A stretch of DNA of 64,000 bases from Burkholderiales bacterium Ga0077544 (GTDB taxonomy: Bacteria; Pseudomonadota; Gammaproteobacteria; Burkholderiales; Burkholderiaceae_D), in NCBI GenBank assembly GCA_001464355.1, contig LNEU01000026.1, positions 62,001 to 126,000 on the forward strand. The letters run 5' to 3'. Shown here one piece after another: positions 1 through 11,536 of this stretch. The position numbers and the translations under genes are program-made. The stretch's first letter is position 1. Each line of letters starts with the position of its first letter. A model generated the notes under the pieces. It did not search any database. It had not been told where the DNA came from and saw only the letters and a program-made list of their open reading frames with translations.

Positions 1-1
1 G

Positions 2-52
2 CGCTACGCCGATTACGGCGAAAATCCTGCACTGGAACTCAAACTCGCCTGA
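2..52 (+). CDS. C-terminal tail of an unidentified CDS (cut by window start)
   Basis: An open frame runs from the window edge to a TGA at 50-52 and reads RYADYGENPALELKLA at its end. It lies on the same strand as leuS, about 150 bp upstream. Sixteen residues are too few to name a family, and the call rests only on the open frame and its position. A short inverted repeat (about 54-68, seven-base arms) follows the stop but has no T-run. Confidence 0.3.
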   Translation, partial: RYADYGENPALELKLA

Positions 53-69
53 ACACTGAATTTCAGTGA

Positions 70-2859
<2,790 letters not shown>

Positions 2860-2874
2860 TTTGATTGATGCTGT

Positions 2875-2910
2875 GATTGGCGTTGCATTGAATGCGTCGC
2901 CAATCATTTT
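2875..2910 (+). terminator. Probable intrinsic terminator after leuS
   Basis: GATTGGCG (2875-2882) pairs perfectly with CGCCAATC (2898-2905), with an inner GCATT/AATGC stem, followed by ATTTT. The T-run is short, so termination may be partial and lptE may still receive read-through. Confidence 0.55.
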
Positions 2911-2920
2911 GAAAAATTAG

Positions 2921-2971
2921 TTGAAGTGCTTATTTTTGAAGTACTTATATTTGAAGTACTGGCTTGAAGTA
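2921..2971 (+). repeat. Short tandem repeat upstream of lptE
   Basis: The unit TTGAAGTACTTAT appears at 2921 (one change), 2936 and 2951 (partly), with a last partial TTGAAGTA at 2964; the spacing is 15, 15 and 13 bases. It fills the gap between the leuS terminator and the lptE start. It may be replication slippage or may overlap the lptE promoter. Confidence 0.6.
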
Positions 2972-2991
2972 AAAATCACGCAGGATTATCC

Positions 2992-3525
2992 ATGCTAAAA
3001 AATCGTCGTCTTCTCTGCATCGCTTTGGCTTCCACCGTCATGCTATCGGCATGCGGTTTCAAGCTGCGCGGTTCTATCCTCGGTAGCAACCTGCCGTTCA
3101 AATCGATTTTTCTGGCGGTGCCTGAAACGTCGGCGCTGGGTATCGAGTTGCGTCGCTACATTCGCGGCAGCGGCGAGCTGGAGATCAAGGATAGACAGGA
3201 AGACGCAGAAGCAACGCTCGACATCACCAATGAAATTCGCGACAAGGTAATTCTGTCGCTGAACAGCCAGGGGCGTGTGCGTGAATATGTGCTGTACTAC
3301 CGTGTCAACATCCGTGTGCGTGACAGCAAGAATGCTGAACTGCTGGCTCCGACACAAATCGTCTTGAAACGCGACATCAGCTATAACGAAAACCAGGTAC
3401 TCGCGAAAGAATCTGAAGAAGCGATGCTGTATCGCGACATGCAATCCGATCTGGTTCAACAGATTCTGCGCCGTGTGGCAGCCATCAAGCCGGTCGACAC
3501 GACTACCGGCGCAACAATAAAATAA
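2992..3525 (+). CDS. lptE: LPS-assembly lipoprotein LptE
   Basis: Outer-membrane lipoprotein that plugs LptD in lipopolysaccharide export. The N-terminus has a positively charged start, a hydrophobic stretch and the lipobox LSAC with the lipidated Cys at residue 21, followed by GFKLRGS, typical of LptE (RlpB). The length of 177 residues is normal. It sits between leuS and holA, the conserved location for lptE, with holA starting 13 bases after its stop, so the two are probably co-transcribed. The assignment rests on context, lipobox and the N-terminal motif. Confidence 0.92.
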   Translation: MLKNRRLLCIALASTVMLSACGFKLRGSILGSNLPFKSIFLAVPETSALGIELRRYIRGSGELEIKDRQEDAEATLDITNEIRDKVILSLNSQGRVREYVLYYRVNIRVRDSKNAELLAPTQIVLKRDISYNENQVLAKESEEAMLYRDMQSDLVQQILRRVAAIKPVDTTTGATIK

Positions 3526-3538
3526 CGCAGCCACGCCT

Positions 3539-4555
3539 ATGCAACTGCGCTTTGATGCTCTTGATACGCACTTAAGCAAGCCGCTCGCCGGCTTGTATGT
3601 CATCACGAGCGACGAGCATCTGCTGGCACTGGAAGCCGCTGACAAAATACGCAAGACAGCGCGCGCGCAAGGTTTTTCCGAACGCGAAGTTCTGGTCGTT
3701 GATCGCAGCTTCAAATGGGGCGAACTGCTGGCAGCCAATCAATCGCAATCGCTGTTTGGCGACAAGAAGTTGATAGAGCTGCGCATTCCTACTGGCAAAC
3801 CCGGCAAGGATGGTGGCAAGGCCTTGCAGGATTATTCTGCGTCGCTCAGCCCCGACAACGTCACCCTGATTACTTTACCCAAGCTTGATTGGCAAACACA
3901 AAAAGCCGTGTGGGTCGCCAGCTTGCAGCAAGCCAGCGTATTTATCGACATTCCATTGATCGAGCGCGCGCAATTGCCGGCCTGGCTAGGCGTGCGCCTG
4001 GCAGCACAGCGCCAAAGCGCGAACCGCGAATGTCTGGATTTTATCGCTGAACGGGTTGAAGGCAATTTGCTCGCTGCGCATCAAGAAATACAAAAGCTGG
4101 CGCTGCTTTATCCAGAAGGGCCATTGAACTTTGAGCAAATCCATGATGCCGTGCTCAATGTCGCGCGCTACGATGTATTCAAGCTGAATGAAGCGATGTT
4201 GAGCGGCGATACTGCAAGACTGGTGCGTATGTTGGAAGGTTTGCAAGGTGAAGGCGAGGCATTACCGCTGGTCTTGTGGGCGGTTGCCGAAGAAATTCGC
4301 ACCTTGCTGAAATTAAAATCCGGGATGGCACAAGGCCGTCCGTTAAGCCAGTTGACGAAAGAGCATCGCATCTGGGGCCCGCGCGAACGACTTATAGAAC
4401 CGGCATTACGCAGACTGAAATTAGCCACGCTGGAAAGCGCGCTGCAGGAAGCGGCACAAATCGATAAGATGGTAAAAGGTTTACGCGCGAAGAAATTTTC
4501 GGGCGATGCCTGGGATGCAATGCTGCAACTGGGGTTGAAGATCGCCCGCGGCTGA
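3539..4555 (+). CDS. holA: DNA polymerase III subunit delta
   Basis: Clamp-loader delta subunit, which opens the beta sliding clamp during replication. At 338 residues it has the usual length. The N-terminus (MQLRFDALDTHL, then LYVITSDEHLLALEAADKIR) matches the HolA AAA-like fold, where the Walker A lysine is normally lost. The C-terminal helical part (LKSGMAQGRPL, RLKLATLESAL) is also typical. It follows lptE by 13 bases, the conserved order. No terminator is obvious after the stop; about 170 bases separate it from proA. Confidence 0.93.
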   Translation: MQLRFDALDTHLSKPLAGLYVITSDEHLLALEAADKIRKTARAQGFSEREVLVVDRSFKWGELLAANQSQSLFGDKKLIELRIPTGKPGKDGGKALQDYSASLSPDNVTLITLPKLDWQTQKAVWVASLQQASVFIDIPLIERAQLPAWLGVRLAAQRQSANRECLDFIAERVEGNLLAAHQEIQKLALLYPEGPLNFEQIHDAVLNVARYDVFKLNEAMLSGDTARLVRMLEGLQGEGEALPLVLWAVAEEIRTLLKLKSGMAQGRPLSQLTKEHRIWGPRERLIEPALRRLKLATLESALQEAAQIDKMVKGLRAKKFSGDAWDAMLQLGLKIARG

Positions 4556-4727
4556 CAAAGAAATTGCTGTGCCCTTGCGATAAAGCTTAATGCAGCCATC
4601 TAGGCATAAGCTCTCATGTTGAATTGCAACAGTAGCCTCAAAATCAACGCAAAGAATTCGTATCAAACAGTTTCAGCTCGTATCTGCTGTATTTAATTAA
4701 TCGAAGTACCAACCATTCCTTAACAAA

Positions 4728-5993
4728 ATGGACATCAAGCAATACATGAAAGAAGTCGGTCAACGGGCACGCAAAGCTTCGCGTGCCATGGCCAAGGCTG
4801 ATACCGCTGCCAAGAACAAGGCTTTGTCGCTGATCGCTGCCGCGATTCATCGTGACGCCGATATCTTGCGTGCGGCAAATCAAAAGGATCTGGATGCCGC
4901 ACGTGCCAACGGTTTGGCACCGGCTTTGCTCGACCGTCTGACTTTATCCGATAAAGCGATTGCCACGATGGCAGAAGGCCTGGAGCAAATCGTCGCGCTG
5001 CCCGATCCTATCGGCGAAATCTCGAATATGAAATATCGTCCAACCGGCATTCAGGTTGGTCAGATGCGCGTACCACTCGGCGTGATCGGCATCATTTACG
5101 AAGCGCGTCCTAACGTCACCGTCGACGCTGCAGGTTTGTGCATCAAGAGCGGCAACGCGACGATTTTGCGCGGCGGCTCGGAAGCGATTCACTGCAATCA
5201 GGCGCTGGCAAAAATCGTCAGCGAAGGTTTGGCTGGCGCGGGTTTGCCTGCGGATGCAGTACAAATTGTGGAAACCACGGATAGAGCAGCAGTCGGTGAA
5301 TTGATTACCATGCCTGAATACGTGGACGTTATCGTGCCACGCGGCGGCAAAGGTTTGATCGAGCGCTTGATGAAGGAATCCAAAGTGCCGATGATCAAAC
5401 ATCTGGACGGCATTTGCCACGTCTACATCGACAGCAATGCAGACTTGAAGAAAGCAGTGGATATTTCATTCAATGCAAAATGCCATCGTTACGGCACCTG
5501 CAACACGATGGAAACTTTGTTAGTTGCGCGCGCTATCGCACCTTTGGTTTTGCCAGAGTTGGCGAAACTGTATGCAACGCAGGAAGTGGAATTGCGCGCT
5601 GATGATGAAGCGCGCGCGATCCTGAAAGGTTATCCGCATTTGACCGCAGTCACTGAACAGGATTGGAGCGAAGAATATCTGGCACCTATCCTCGCAGTTA
5701 AAGTTGTCGAGAATATGGATGAGGCGATCGAGCACATCAATAACTATTCGTCGCAACACACGGACAGTATCGTGACGGAAGACTACACGCGCGCGATGCG
5801 CTTCTTGCGTGAAGTCGATTCTGCATCGGTGATGATCAACGCCTCGACGCGTTTTGCCGATGGTTTTGAATATGGCCTGGGTGCAGAGATTGGTATCTCG
5901 AATGACAAGTTGCATGCACGCGGGCCGGTTGGTCTGGATGGATTGACCTCATTGAAATACGTGGTCTTCGGGCACGGGGAAGTTCGTGCCTGA
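4728..5993 (+). CDS. proA: Gamma-glutamyl phosphate reductase
   Basis: Second step of proline synthesis: NADPH-dependent reduction of gamma-glutamyl phosphate to glutamate semialdehyde in the cytosol. It is an aldehyde-dehydrogenase-superfamily protein of 421 residues. The catalytic cysteine sits in [13 protein letters not shown], and the sections [15 protein letters not shown] and [20 protein letters not shown] are diagnostic of ProA. The ATG at 4728 has only a weak ribosome site but gives the standard length. No proB is seen next to it. hemJ follows about 150 bases later on the same strand. Confidence 0.97.
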   Translation: MDIKQYMKEVGQRARKASRAMAKADTAAKNKALSLIAAAIHRDADILRAANQKDLDAARANGLAPALLDRLTLSDKAIATMAEGLEQIVALPDPIGEISNMKYRPTGIQVGQMRVPLGVIGIIYEARPNVTVDAAGLCIKSGNATILRGGSEAIHCNQALAKIVSEGLAGAGLPADAVQIVETTDRAAVGELITMPEYVDVIVPRGGKGLIERLMKESKVPMIKHLDGICHVYIDSNADLKKAVDISFNAKCHRYGTCNTMETLLVARAIAPLVLPELAKLYATQEVELRADDEARAILKGYPHLTAVTEQDWSEEYLAPILAVKVVENMDEAIEHINNYSSQHTDSIVTEDYTRAMRFLREVDSASVMINASTRFADGFEYGLGAEIGISNDKLHARGPVGLDGLTSLKYVVFGHGEVRA

Positions 5994-6143
5994 TGTCGGA
6001 CAAACAACCTTGCAGACCGCGTATCGCCTTGCAAACCGATACCGTTATGCAGGCGTGCTGCAGTGCCACGCGAACTCCCTGCCCCGCCATGGTTAAGTAC
6101 GTGCCTGATTTGCGCGCAGTCATTTCTTCATCCGGGAAGCACC

Positions 6144-6563
6144 ATGCTCTGGATTAAAGCGCTGCATATCGTGTTTGTGATGTCGTGGTTTGCCGGCCTG
6201 TTTTATCTGCCGCGCATTTTCGTCAACCTGGCAATGGAAACGGATACCACGACGACTACGCGGTTGCTGTTAATGGCCCGCAAACTGTATCGCTTCACCA
6301 CGATACTCGCGGTTCCCGCGCTTGTATTCGGCGCTGCCTTGCTGAGCTTCGGCTTTGGACAAGGGCCTGGAAACGGCTGGCTGCATGCCAAGCTGGTTTT
6401 GGTATTGCTGGTAATCGGCTACCACCATGCTTGCGGCTCGCTCCTGAAAAAATTCGAGCGTGGTGCCAACAAGCGCAACCATAAATGGTATCGCTGGTTC
6501 AATGAAGTACCGGTCGTTCTGTTGGTGTTGATTGTCATACTGGTCGTTGTCAAACCGTTTTAA
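6144..6563 (+). CDS. hemJ: HemJ-like membrane protein (protoporphyrinogen IX oxidase family)
   Basis: Small integral membrane protein of 139 residues with about four hydrophobic helices. The start MLWIKALHIVFVMSWFAGLF, followed by YLPRIFVN, matches the HemJ/UPF0093 family, which oxidises protoporphyrinogen IX in haem synthesis; the conserved His in ALHI and the Arg in YLPR are present. The frame is open further upstream (6063), but ATG 6144 is preceded by GGGAAG and gives the family length. The next gene starts 14 bases after the stop. The family match is clear; enzymatic activity is inferred from family knowledge. Confidence 0.82.
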   Translation: MLWIKALHIVFVMSWFAGLFYLPRIFVNLAMETDTTTTTRLLLMARKLYRFTTILAVPALVFGAALLSFGFGQGPGNGWLHAKLVLVLLVIGYHHACGSLLKKFERGANKRNHKWYRWFNEVPVVLLVLIVILVVVKPF

Positions 6564-6577
6564 ATTAGGGAGTCTTC

Positions 6578-7183
6578 ATGGCCAAGGTTTGTGAATATTA
6601 TTTTGCACCGCAATCACCCTGGTCTTATTTCGGCCATGAACGCCTGCTTGCATTAGCAACACAATACGATGTGCAAATCGATATGAAACCTGTCGATCTG
6701 TCGAAAATTTTCAGCGTTTCAGGCGGCTTGCCCCTGGCTAAACGTCCGCCTCAACGTCAGGCTTATCGCCTGATCGAATTAAAGCGCTGGAGTGAGCATC
6801 TAGGCTTGTCTTTGAATCCGCAACCGAAGTTTTCTCCGGTATCGGGCGATTCTTCGGCCAAACTGATCATCGCCACCAAGTTCGCACATGGCACCGATGC
6901 CGCACTTGCACTGACCACTGCCGTGATGCGTGCCTTGTGGGCAGAAGACAAGAACATCATGGATGCAGATACGCTGATTGGATTGGCGAATGCTGCCGGC
7001 TACGATGGCCAGGCATTGATAAAATCGTCAGAAACCACGGCTGTGCAAAACGAATATGAACAATTCACCAACGATGCAATGGCGGCCAGCGTATTCGGCG
7101 CGCCATGGTATGTCGTCGATGGCGTAGCGTTCTGGGGCCAGGACAGACTGGACTTCGTTGAACGCGCTTTTCAGATTGCCTGA
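6578..7183 (+). CDS. DsbA-family / 2-hydroxychromene-2-carboxylate isomerase-like protein
   Basis: Thioredoxin-fold protein of 201 residues related to the kappa-class GST and HCCA isomerase group. The N-terminal YYFAPQSPWSYFG carries the Ser that replaces the DsbA cysteine pair in this family; the cis-Pro loop region reads FGAPWYVVDG, and FWGQDRLDFVERAF near the end is typical. HCCA isomerases act in naphthalene breakdown with glutathione, but this gene is not among aromatic-degradation genes, so the substrate is unknown. AGGGAG precedes the ATG. It is probably co-transcribed with hemJ. Confidence 0.8.
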   Translation: MAKVCEYYFAPQSPWSYFGHERLLALATQYDVQIDMKPVDLSKIFSVSGGLPLAKRPPQRQAYRLIELKRWSEHLGLSLNPQPKFSPVSGDSSAKLIIATKFAHGTDAALALTTAVMRALWAEDKNIMDADTLIGLANAAGYDGQALIKSSETTAVQNEYEQFTNDAMAASVFGAPWYVVDGVAFWGQDRLDFVERAFQIA

Positions 7184-7307
7184 TGCAGTGAGCCTCACCA
7201 GTTTTTATGTATAAGTTTTAAAGTAGCAGTGTAATACCCGGTTCGCGCGGAGCATTCTTCAGATGCGGTCGCGCGTCTATTTTCATAACGGATAAAAGGT
7301 CCCCCTC

Positions 7308-8537
7308 ATGTCAGCACCACATTCTTATTTCTGTCCCTGCCCGCGCGGTCTGGAAATCGCCCTCGCCGAAGAACTCAACGAGATCGCTGCAGCGCCCGGT
7401 AGCAGCAACACGCTCAAGGTCCATTTGCAAGTGCCGGGCGGCGTGCATTGCTCAGGCACTTTGCAAGACGCCTATCGCATCAACCTGCATTCGCGTATCG
7501 CATCACGTGTATTGATGCGCATGGCGCACGCCAGCTATACGACTGAAAACGATATTTACGATTTGACGCTGGCACAACCGTGGGAAGACTGGTTCGCCGT
7601 GCATCACACGATACGTATCGACGTCACCGCGATCAAATCGCCGTTACGCAGTCTTGAATTCACCACGCTGAAAATCAAGGATGCGATCTGTGATCGCTTC
7701 CGCGATATCTACAATGAACGTCCATCGGTAGATACCAAGATGCCGGACATGCGTATAGTCGGATTTCTGGATGCACGCAACTTCACGGTCTACCTCGACA
7801 CCTCAGGCGAAGCCTTGTTCAAGCGCGGCTGGCGCATGGAAACTGGTGACGCACCCTTGCGCGAAAATCTGGCAGCAGGTTTGCTTCGTACTTCAGGCTG
7901 GAAACCCGGCATGACCTTGTTTGATCCTATGTGCGGCTCCGGCACCATCCTTGCTGAAGCGGCACAAATGCTGGCGGGTATTCCACCCGGCTTGCACCGC
8001 GATTTCGCTTTCGAGAAATTCGCTGGCTTCAGCAAGGAAGAATGGTCGGCTATCAAGAGCAGCGTCAAGCCAAATGTGGCACCAACAGAACCAACGATTT
8101 TCGGCAGCGACATTTCTGGCGATATGGTCACGATGACGCGCAACAATTTGAACAAGGCCGGCATTCGATTCGACGTACCGTTGAAGCAGATCGAAGCGCA
8201 AGAAGTAAAAGCGCCTAGTGAAGTACCAGGGATTCTGTTGACCAATCCACCGTATGGCGAACGCATCGGCATACGCGGTGACAGCACAGCAGAAGCAGAC
8301 GATATGGCGAAAGATTTTTTCAGCGCCTTGGGTACGACGCTGAAGCAACGCTTCGCCGGCTGGCAAGTATTTTTGTTCACCGCGGATCTTGGTCTGCCAA
8401 AATTATTGCGTTTGAAAGAAGCGCGCAAAACACCGTTCTTCAATGGTGCACTGGAATGCCGTCTGTTCCGCTTCGATATGGTGGCGGGCTTCAATCGTCG
8501 CGAACAGGCCAAACCGAAAACAGAGTCCGCCGAATAA
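7308..8537 (+). CDS. THUMP-domain class I RNA methyltransferase (RlmL N-terminal type)
   Basis: SAM-dependent RNA N2-guanine or N6-adenine methyltransferase of the COG0116 group, 409 residues. The N-terminal half, beginning FCPCPRGLEIALAEEL, fits a ferredoxin-like plus THUMP RNA-binding region. The catalytic half has the SAM site FDPMCGSGTILAEAA and the target-base motif LTNPPYGERIG. The E. coli RlmKL protein carries a second methyltransferase domain that is absent here, so this is the stand-alone form. The 23S rRNA guanine target is inferred from the family. It stands alone, with inverted repeats downstream. Confidence 0.88.
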   Translation: MSAPHSYFCPCPRGLEIALAEELNEIAAAPGSSNTLKVHLQVPGGVHCSGTLQDAYRINLHSRIASRVLMRMAHASYTTENDIYDLTLAQPWEDWFAVHHTIRIDVTAIKSPLRSLEFTTLKIKDAICDRFRDIYNERPSVDTKMPDMRIVGFLDARNFTVYLDTSGEALFKRGWRMETGDAPLRENLAAGLLRTSGWKPGMTLFDPMCGSGTILAEAAQMLAGIPPGLHRDFAFEKFAGFSKEEWSAIKSSVKPNVAPTEPTIFGSDISGDMVTMTRNNLNKAGIRFDVPLKQIEAQEVKAPSEVPGILLTNPPYGERIGIRGDSTAEADDMAKDFFSALGTTLKQRFAGWQVFLFTADLGLPKLLRLKEARKTPFFNGALECRLFRFDMVAGFNRREQAKPKTESAE

Positions 8538-8601
8538 GTTTTTATTGCAGCAGCATTCATTGCAATCACATTATCTGCAGCAATATTTATTACAGCAGAC
8601 T

Positions 8602-8635
8602 GAAGTCTCCTGACACTATGCTGTCAGGAGACTTC
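8602..8635. repeat. Perfect 13-bp inverted repeat
   Basis: GAAGTCTCCTGAC (8602-8614) pairs perfectly with GTCAGGAGACTTC (8623-8635) across an eight-base loop. There is no T-run on either strand, so it is not a classical intrinsic terminator. It lies between the THUMP methyltransferase gene and the VOC gene and could be a transcript-end hairpin or an operator. Confidence 0.75.
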
Positions 8636-8679
8636 CCGCATGATGCGTACTGCCATTTGGCATTTTCCGCGAGAACATC

Positions 8680-9054
8680 ATGCATACAAAAATAAACTGG
8701 TTCGAAATTCCATCTACCGACTTTAGTCGCGCTATCCGTTTTTATGAAACGCTGTTCGACACTACACTTCGTTTAGAAAAACCGGATTCTGACTGCCTCG
8801 AAATGGCATTGTTCAGCGATCCGGGCGGCATTCCTTGCGGCTGCGTCACGCATTACGAAAGCCACACTCCTAGTAGCGACGGCACCTTGGTCTATCTGGA
8901 TGCCAGCCCTTCCATAGACGCCGTTCTCGCACGCGTAGAATCAGCCGGTGGTGAAATCCGCTTGCCTAAACTGGAATTGCCTAACAATATTGGCTACATC
9001 GCGCACTTCATCGATACAGAGGGTAATTTGTTGGCGCTGCATTCCCAGCATTGA
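8680..9054 (+). CDS. VOC-family (glyoxalase/bleomycin-resistance) protein
   Basis: A 124-residue protein of the vicinal-oxygen-chelate fold. It begins INWFEIPSTDFSRAIRFYETLF, matching the first beta-alpha-beta unit, and ends with HFIDTEGNLLALHSQ, where the Glu/His area of the metal-binding motif lies. These proteins include glyoxalases, dioxygenases and many of unknown substrate. The next gene downstream is a WYL regulator on the same strand, a frequent pairing, so that regulator may control it. The substrate cannot be inferred. Confidence 0.85.
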   Translation: MHTKINWFEIPSTDFSRAIRFYETLFDTTLRLEKPDSDCLEMALFSDPGGIPCGCVTHYESHTPSSDGTLVYLDASPSIDAVLARVESAGGEIRLPKLELPNNIGYIAHFIDTEGNLLALHSQH

Positions 9055-9106
9055 GTTTATAAAAGCCGACAGTGACGCATAGCTGGACGATAAGGCATGC
9101 ATTTAT

Positions 9107-9131
9107 CAGAATGAAGCGACGCTTCATTCTG
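9107..9131. promoter_or_regulatory. Perfect 25-bp palindrome upstream of the WYL regulator
   Basis: CAGAATGAAGCG (9107-9118) and CGCTTCATTCTG (9120-9131) are perfect reverse complements around one central base. Only a short TTT follows, so a terminator for the VOC gene is possible, but the symmetry and the place about 100 bp upstream of the regulator start also fit an autoregulatory operator. Confidence 0.5.
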
Positions 9132-9232
9132 TTTCCATCAACTCATGATCGAACACAACATGGTTTATCGAATGTCTTCACACAGTTGCACCACTCGTGC
9201 GAGCGATAAACCCTGCGCGTATTACAAATCAA

Positions 9233-9922
9233 ATGCGCCGCGCTGAACGCCTGTTTCAGATAGCCCAGTATTTACGCGGTCGCCGACTCACGACAGCACA
9301 CCAACTATCCGAATGGCTGGCAGTATCCGAACGCACGATTTACCGCGATATACGCGACCTCTCCACATCGGGTATGCCCATCGAAGGTGAAGCAGGTGTG
9401 GGTTATCGCGTCAGAGCTGGTTTCGATTTGCAGCCGCTGATGTTTTCCACCGATGAAATCGAAGCGATGGTCGCCGGCATGCGCATGGTGCAAGCGTGGG
9501 GCGGGCCGCAACTTGCCGCCTCCAGCGCCGCCGCACTGGCGAAGATCACACTTGCATTACCGCGCGAAAAACGCGATTTTGTCGAAGCGACACCTCTCTT
9601 CGCACCTGATTTTCACATAGACCCCGCGCATGGCAAACGACTCGAATGCATACGCCAGGCCATCGGCAAGCAACACAAACTGCAACTCGATTACATCGAC
9701 GCCAAGCAACAAGCAACACAACGCACCATCTGGCCACTGGCCTTGTATTACTGGGGTAGCGGCTGGTCGATTGCCGCATGGTGCGAAACGCGCGGTGCCT
9801 TCCGCTCCTTCCGCCTGGATCGCGTACAGTTGCTGACCCCGGGTGAACGCTACGACAGTGTGGCTGATCGTCGTCTTGCTGATTTTGTACGCGCGATGAA
9901 GCGAGATACTTCCTGCCCTTGA
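9233..9922 (+). CDS. YafY-type HTH/WYL transcriptional regulator
   Basis: Cytoplasmic DNA-binding protein of 229 residues. The N-terminal winged helix is clear (LSEWLAVSERTIYRDIRDL at about residues 25-43); the C-terminal half is a WYL ligand-sensing domain (QLDYIDAKQQATQRTIWPLAL and LYYWGSGWSIAAWCE). The ATG at 9233 gives MRRAERLFQIAQYLRG, the normal family start; a GTG at 9197 in the same frame is a less likely alternative. It likely controls the preceding VOC gene or itself, perhaps through the palindrome at 9107-9131. The effector is unknown. Confidence 0.88.
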   Translation: MRRAERLFQIAQYLRGRRLTTAHQLSEWLAVSERTIYRDIRDLSTSGMPIEGEAGVGYRVRAGFDLQPLMFSTDEIEAMVAGMRMVQAWGGPQLAASSAAALAKITLALPREKRDFVEATPLFAPDFHIDPAHGKRLECIRQAIGKQHKLQLDYIDAKQQATQRTIWPLALYYWGSGWSIAAWCETRGAFRSFRLDRVQLLTPGERYDSVADRRLADFVRAMKRDTSCP

Positions 9923-10103
9923 ATTCACGGTATTAAATCTGCATTCATTCGTCTGGCAGTGATTTGGCCTTCGTCTGTACTTTCAGGCCTAACCTTCCGT
10001 CCTAACAGCTCCTCGCGCAGCAAGTCTGGCGACGATTGAGCCAACATCCATCAAAATCCGTTTTAGCTGAATTTTCATGAAATTTTAATCTGTTTAAAAA
10101 AAC

Positions 10104-10133
10104 TTGACGAATGCAGAACGATCGTTCTACCAT
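10104..10133 (+). promoter_or_regulatory. Promoter with TetR-type operator in the spacer
   Basis: TTGACG (10104-10109) and TACCAT (10128-10133) are spaced 18 bp. The spacer and the first base of the -10 box hold the perfect 14-bp palindrome AGAACGATCGTTCT (10115-10128), a common architecture for autorepressed TetR genes. Transcription would start near 10140. Confidence 0.6.
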
Positions 10134-10140
10134 GTTTCAC

Positions 10141-10704
10141 ATGGACGAAATTTCAAGCACTGAAACGATGGACAAGTTGTTAGCTGCAACAGAGCGCCTG
10201 ATTTACGCGGGCGGTATTTGCGCAACCGGCATGGATGCAATCGTCAAGGCATCAGGCGTAGCCAGAAAAACCATTTACCGGCATTTTCGTACCAAGGACG
10301 AGCTGGTTGCCGAAGCCTTGAGCAAACGCGATGAGCGCTGGATGCGCTGGTTTATCGCGAGCAGCAACAAGGCAGAGTCACCGGCCGAAAAATTGCTGGC
10401 TACCTTCGATGCTTTGGAAGAATGGTTTTTCACACCCGATTTTCGTGGTTGCGCATTCATCAATGCGGCTGGAGAAATTGGCGATGCCAGCACGCCTATC
10501 CGTGCGGTAGCAAAAGAGCACAAGGTCAAGCTGCGCAATTTTTTACGTGAGCTGACAAAAGAATATGGCGCAGATGACCCGGACGAACTGGCAATGGAAT
10601 TTCTCATTCTGATCGACGGCGCGATTACGGTTGCTTTGGTAATGGGTAACAAGGATGCGGCACGCGATGCGAAAAAACTCGCGCGCAAATTGCTGCAATC
10701 TTGA
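10141..10704 (+). CDS. TetR-family transcriptional repressor
   Basis: A one-domain HTH repressor with a C-terminal ligand pocket, 187 residues from ATG 10141. The HTH is [21 protein letters not shown], shown here in the form typical of TetR proteins. In-frame ATGs exist at 10111, 10132, 10141 and 10168. The promoter-like elements at 10104-10133 would start transcription about 10140, so 10111 and 10132 are unlikely, and 10141 would be leaderless; none has a Shine-Dalgarno match. The gene directly downstream encodes a DUF1348 protein and is the likely target, with the repressor also controlling itself. The inducer is unknown. Confidence 0.85.
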   Translation: MDEISSTETMDKLLAATERLIYAGGICATGMDAIVKASGVARKTIYRHFRTKDELVAEALSKRDERWMRWFIASSNKAESPAEKLLATFDALEEWFFTPDFRGCAFINAAGEIGDASTPIRAVAKEHKVKLRNFLRELTKEYGADDPDELAMEFLILIDGAITVALVMGNKDAARDAKKLARKLLQS

Positions 10705-10772
10705 AGCCACTGTCATCACCTATCACCAGAGCCGAATGCAAATGCAGTCCCACTCACCCAATGGAGATCCCG

Positions 10773-11252
10773 ATGTCAGTCAATCCACATGTCCGTCCGC
10801 CGCTGCCACCCTTCACCCGCGAAACCGCGATGCAAAAAATTCGCGGCGCAGAAGATGGCTGGAACAGCCGCAATGCAGAAAAAGTGTCGCTCGCGTACAG
10901 CGTGGATACCAAGTGGCGCAATCGCGCAGAGTTCGTCAACAATCGTCAGGAAGCGCAAGCCTTCCTCGAACGCAAATGGAACAAGGAACTCGATTACCGT
11001 CTGATCAAGGAACTGTGGGCTTTCACTGATAATCGGATCGCGGTTCGTTACGCCTATGAGTGGCATGACGATGCCGGCAACTGGTTCCGCTCTTACGGCA
11101 ACGAAAATTGGGAATTCAACGCAGACGGTTTGATGACGCATAGACATGCCTGCATCAACGACATGCCGATAAAGGAAGCTGAGCGCAAATTCCACTGGCC
11201 TTTGGGGCGCCGTCCTGATGATCATCCTGGCTTGTCAGATCTTGGTTTGTAA
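10773..11252 (+). CDS. DUF1348 / NTF2-like protein
   Basis: A 159-residue cytoplasmic protein of the SnoaL/NTF2-like fold, DUF1348 group. The segment starting [18 protein letters not shown] and the [18 protein letters not shown] segment fit this family, which has no settled function. ATG 10773 is preceded by GGAGATCCCG; the open frame extends further upstream without a better site. It starts 68 bases after the TetR gene on the same strand, so repression and induction by that regulator are plausible. Confidence 0.82.
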   Translation: MSVNPHVRPPLPPFTRETAMQKIRGAEDGWNSRNAEKVSLAYSVDTKWRNRAEFVNNRQEAQAFLERKWNKELDYRLIKELWAFTDNRIAVRYAYEWHDDAGNWFRSYGNENWEFNADGLMTHRHACINDMPIKEAERKFHWPLGRRPDDHPGLSDLGL

Positions 11253-11318
11253 GGCTGAAGCCGAGCCGGATTCATCTGTAGCAGATTGTCTTTCAAAAAC
11301 TTTCTATCCAAACCATCT

Positions 11319-11357
11319 CCCTCGTCACGCCACTGTAACAGTGGCGTGACGAGGGAT
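11319..11357. repeat. 39-bp near-perfect palindrome (19-bp arms)
   Basis: The arm 11319-11337 (starting TCCCTCGTCACG) is the exact reverse complement of 11339-11357 (ending CGTGACGAGGGA), with a single central base. There is no T-run on either side. It lies in the gap between the DUF1348 gene and the MFS transporter gene. It could act as a strong transcript-end hairpin or be a REP-like element. Confidence 0.85.
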
Positions 11358-11536
11358 GCTGCAACGAGATGCACCGTGCGGCGTGTGCATTAAATTCTTC
11401 CCCGGCTTTTACCTGCAAAACCTAATTCGCAAAAAAGCGCATACTTTGTCTTCTTCTGTATCGCTGGCACTACCGATAATCCGGTAGCACGACGCCTGTA
11501 TCAAAATTATTCGTATCAAGTAAGGAAAGTAGTCCG

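Noticed and set aside
8602-8635. Intrinsic terminator after the RNA methyltransferase gene
   Set aside because: Perfect stem but no T-run on either strand; listed as an inverted repeat instead.
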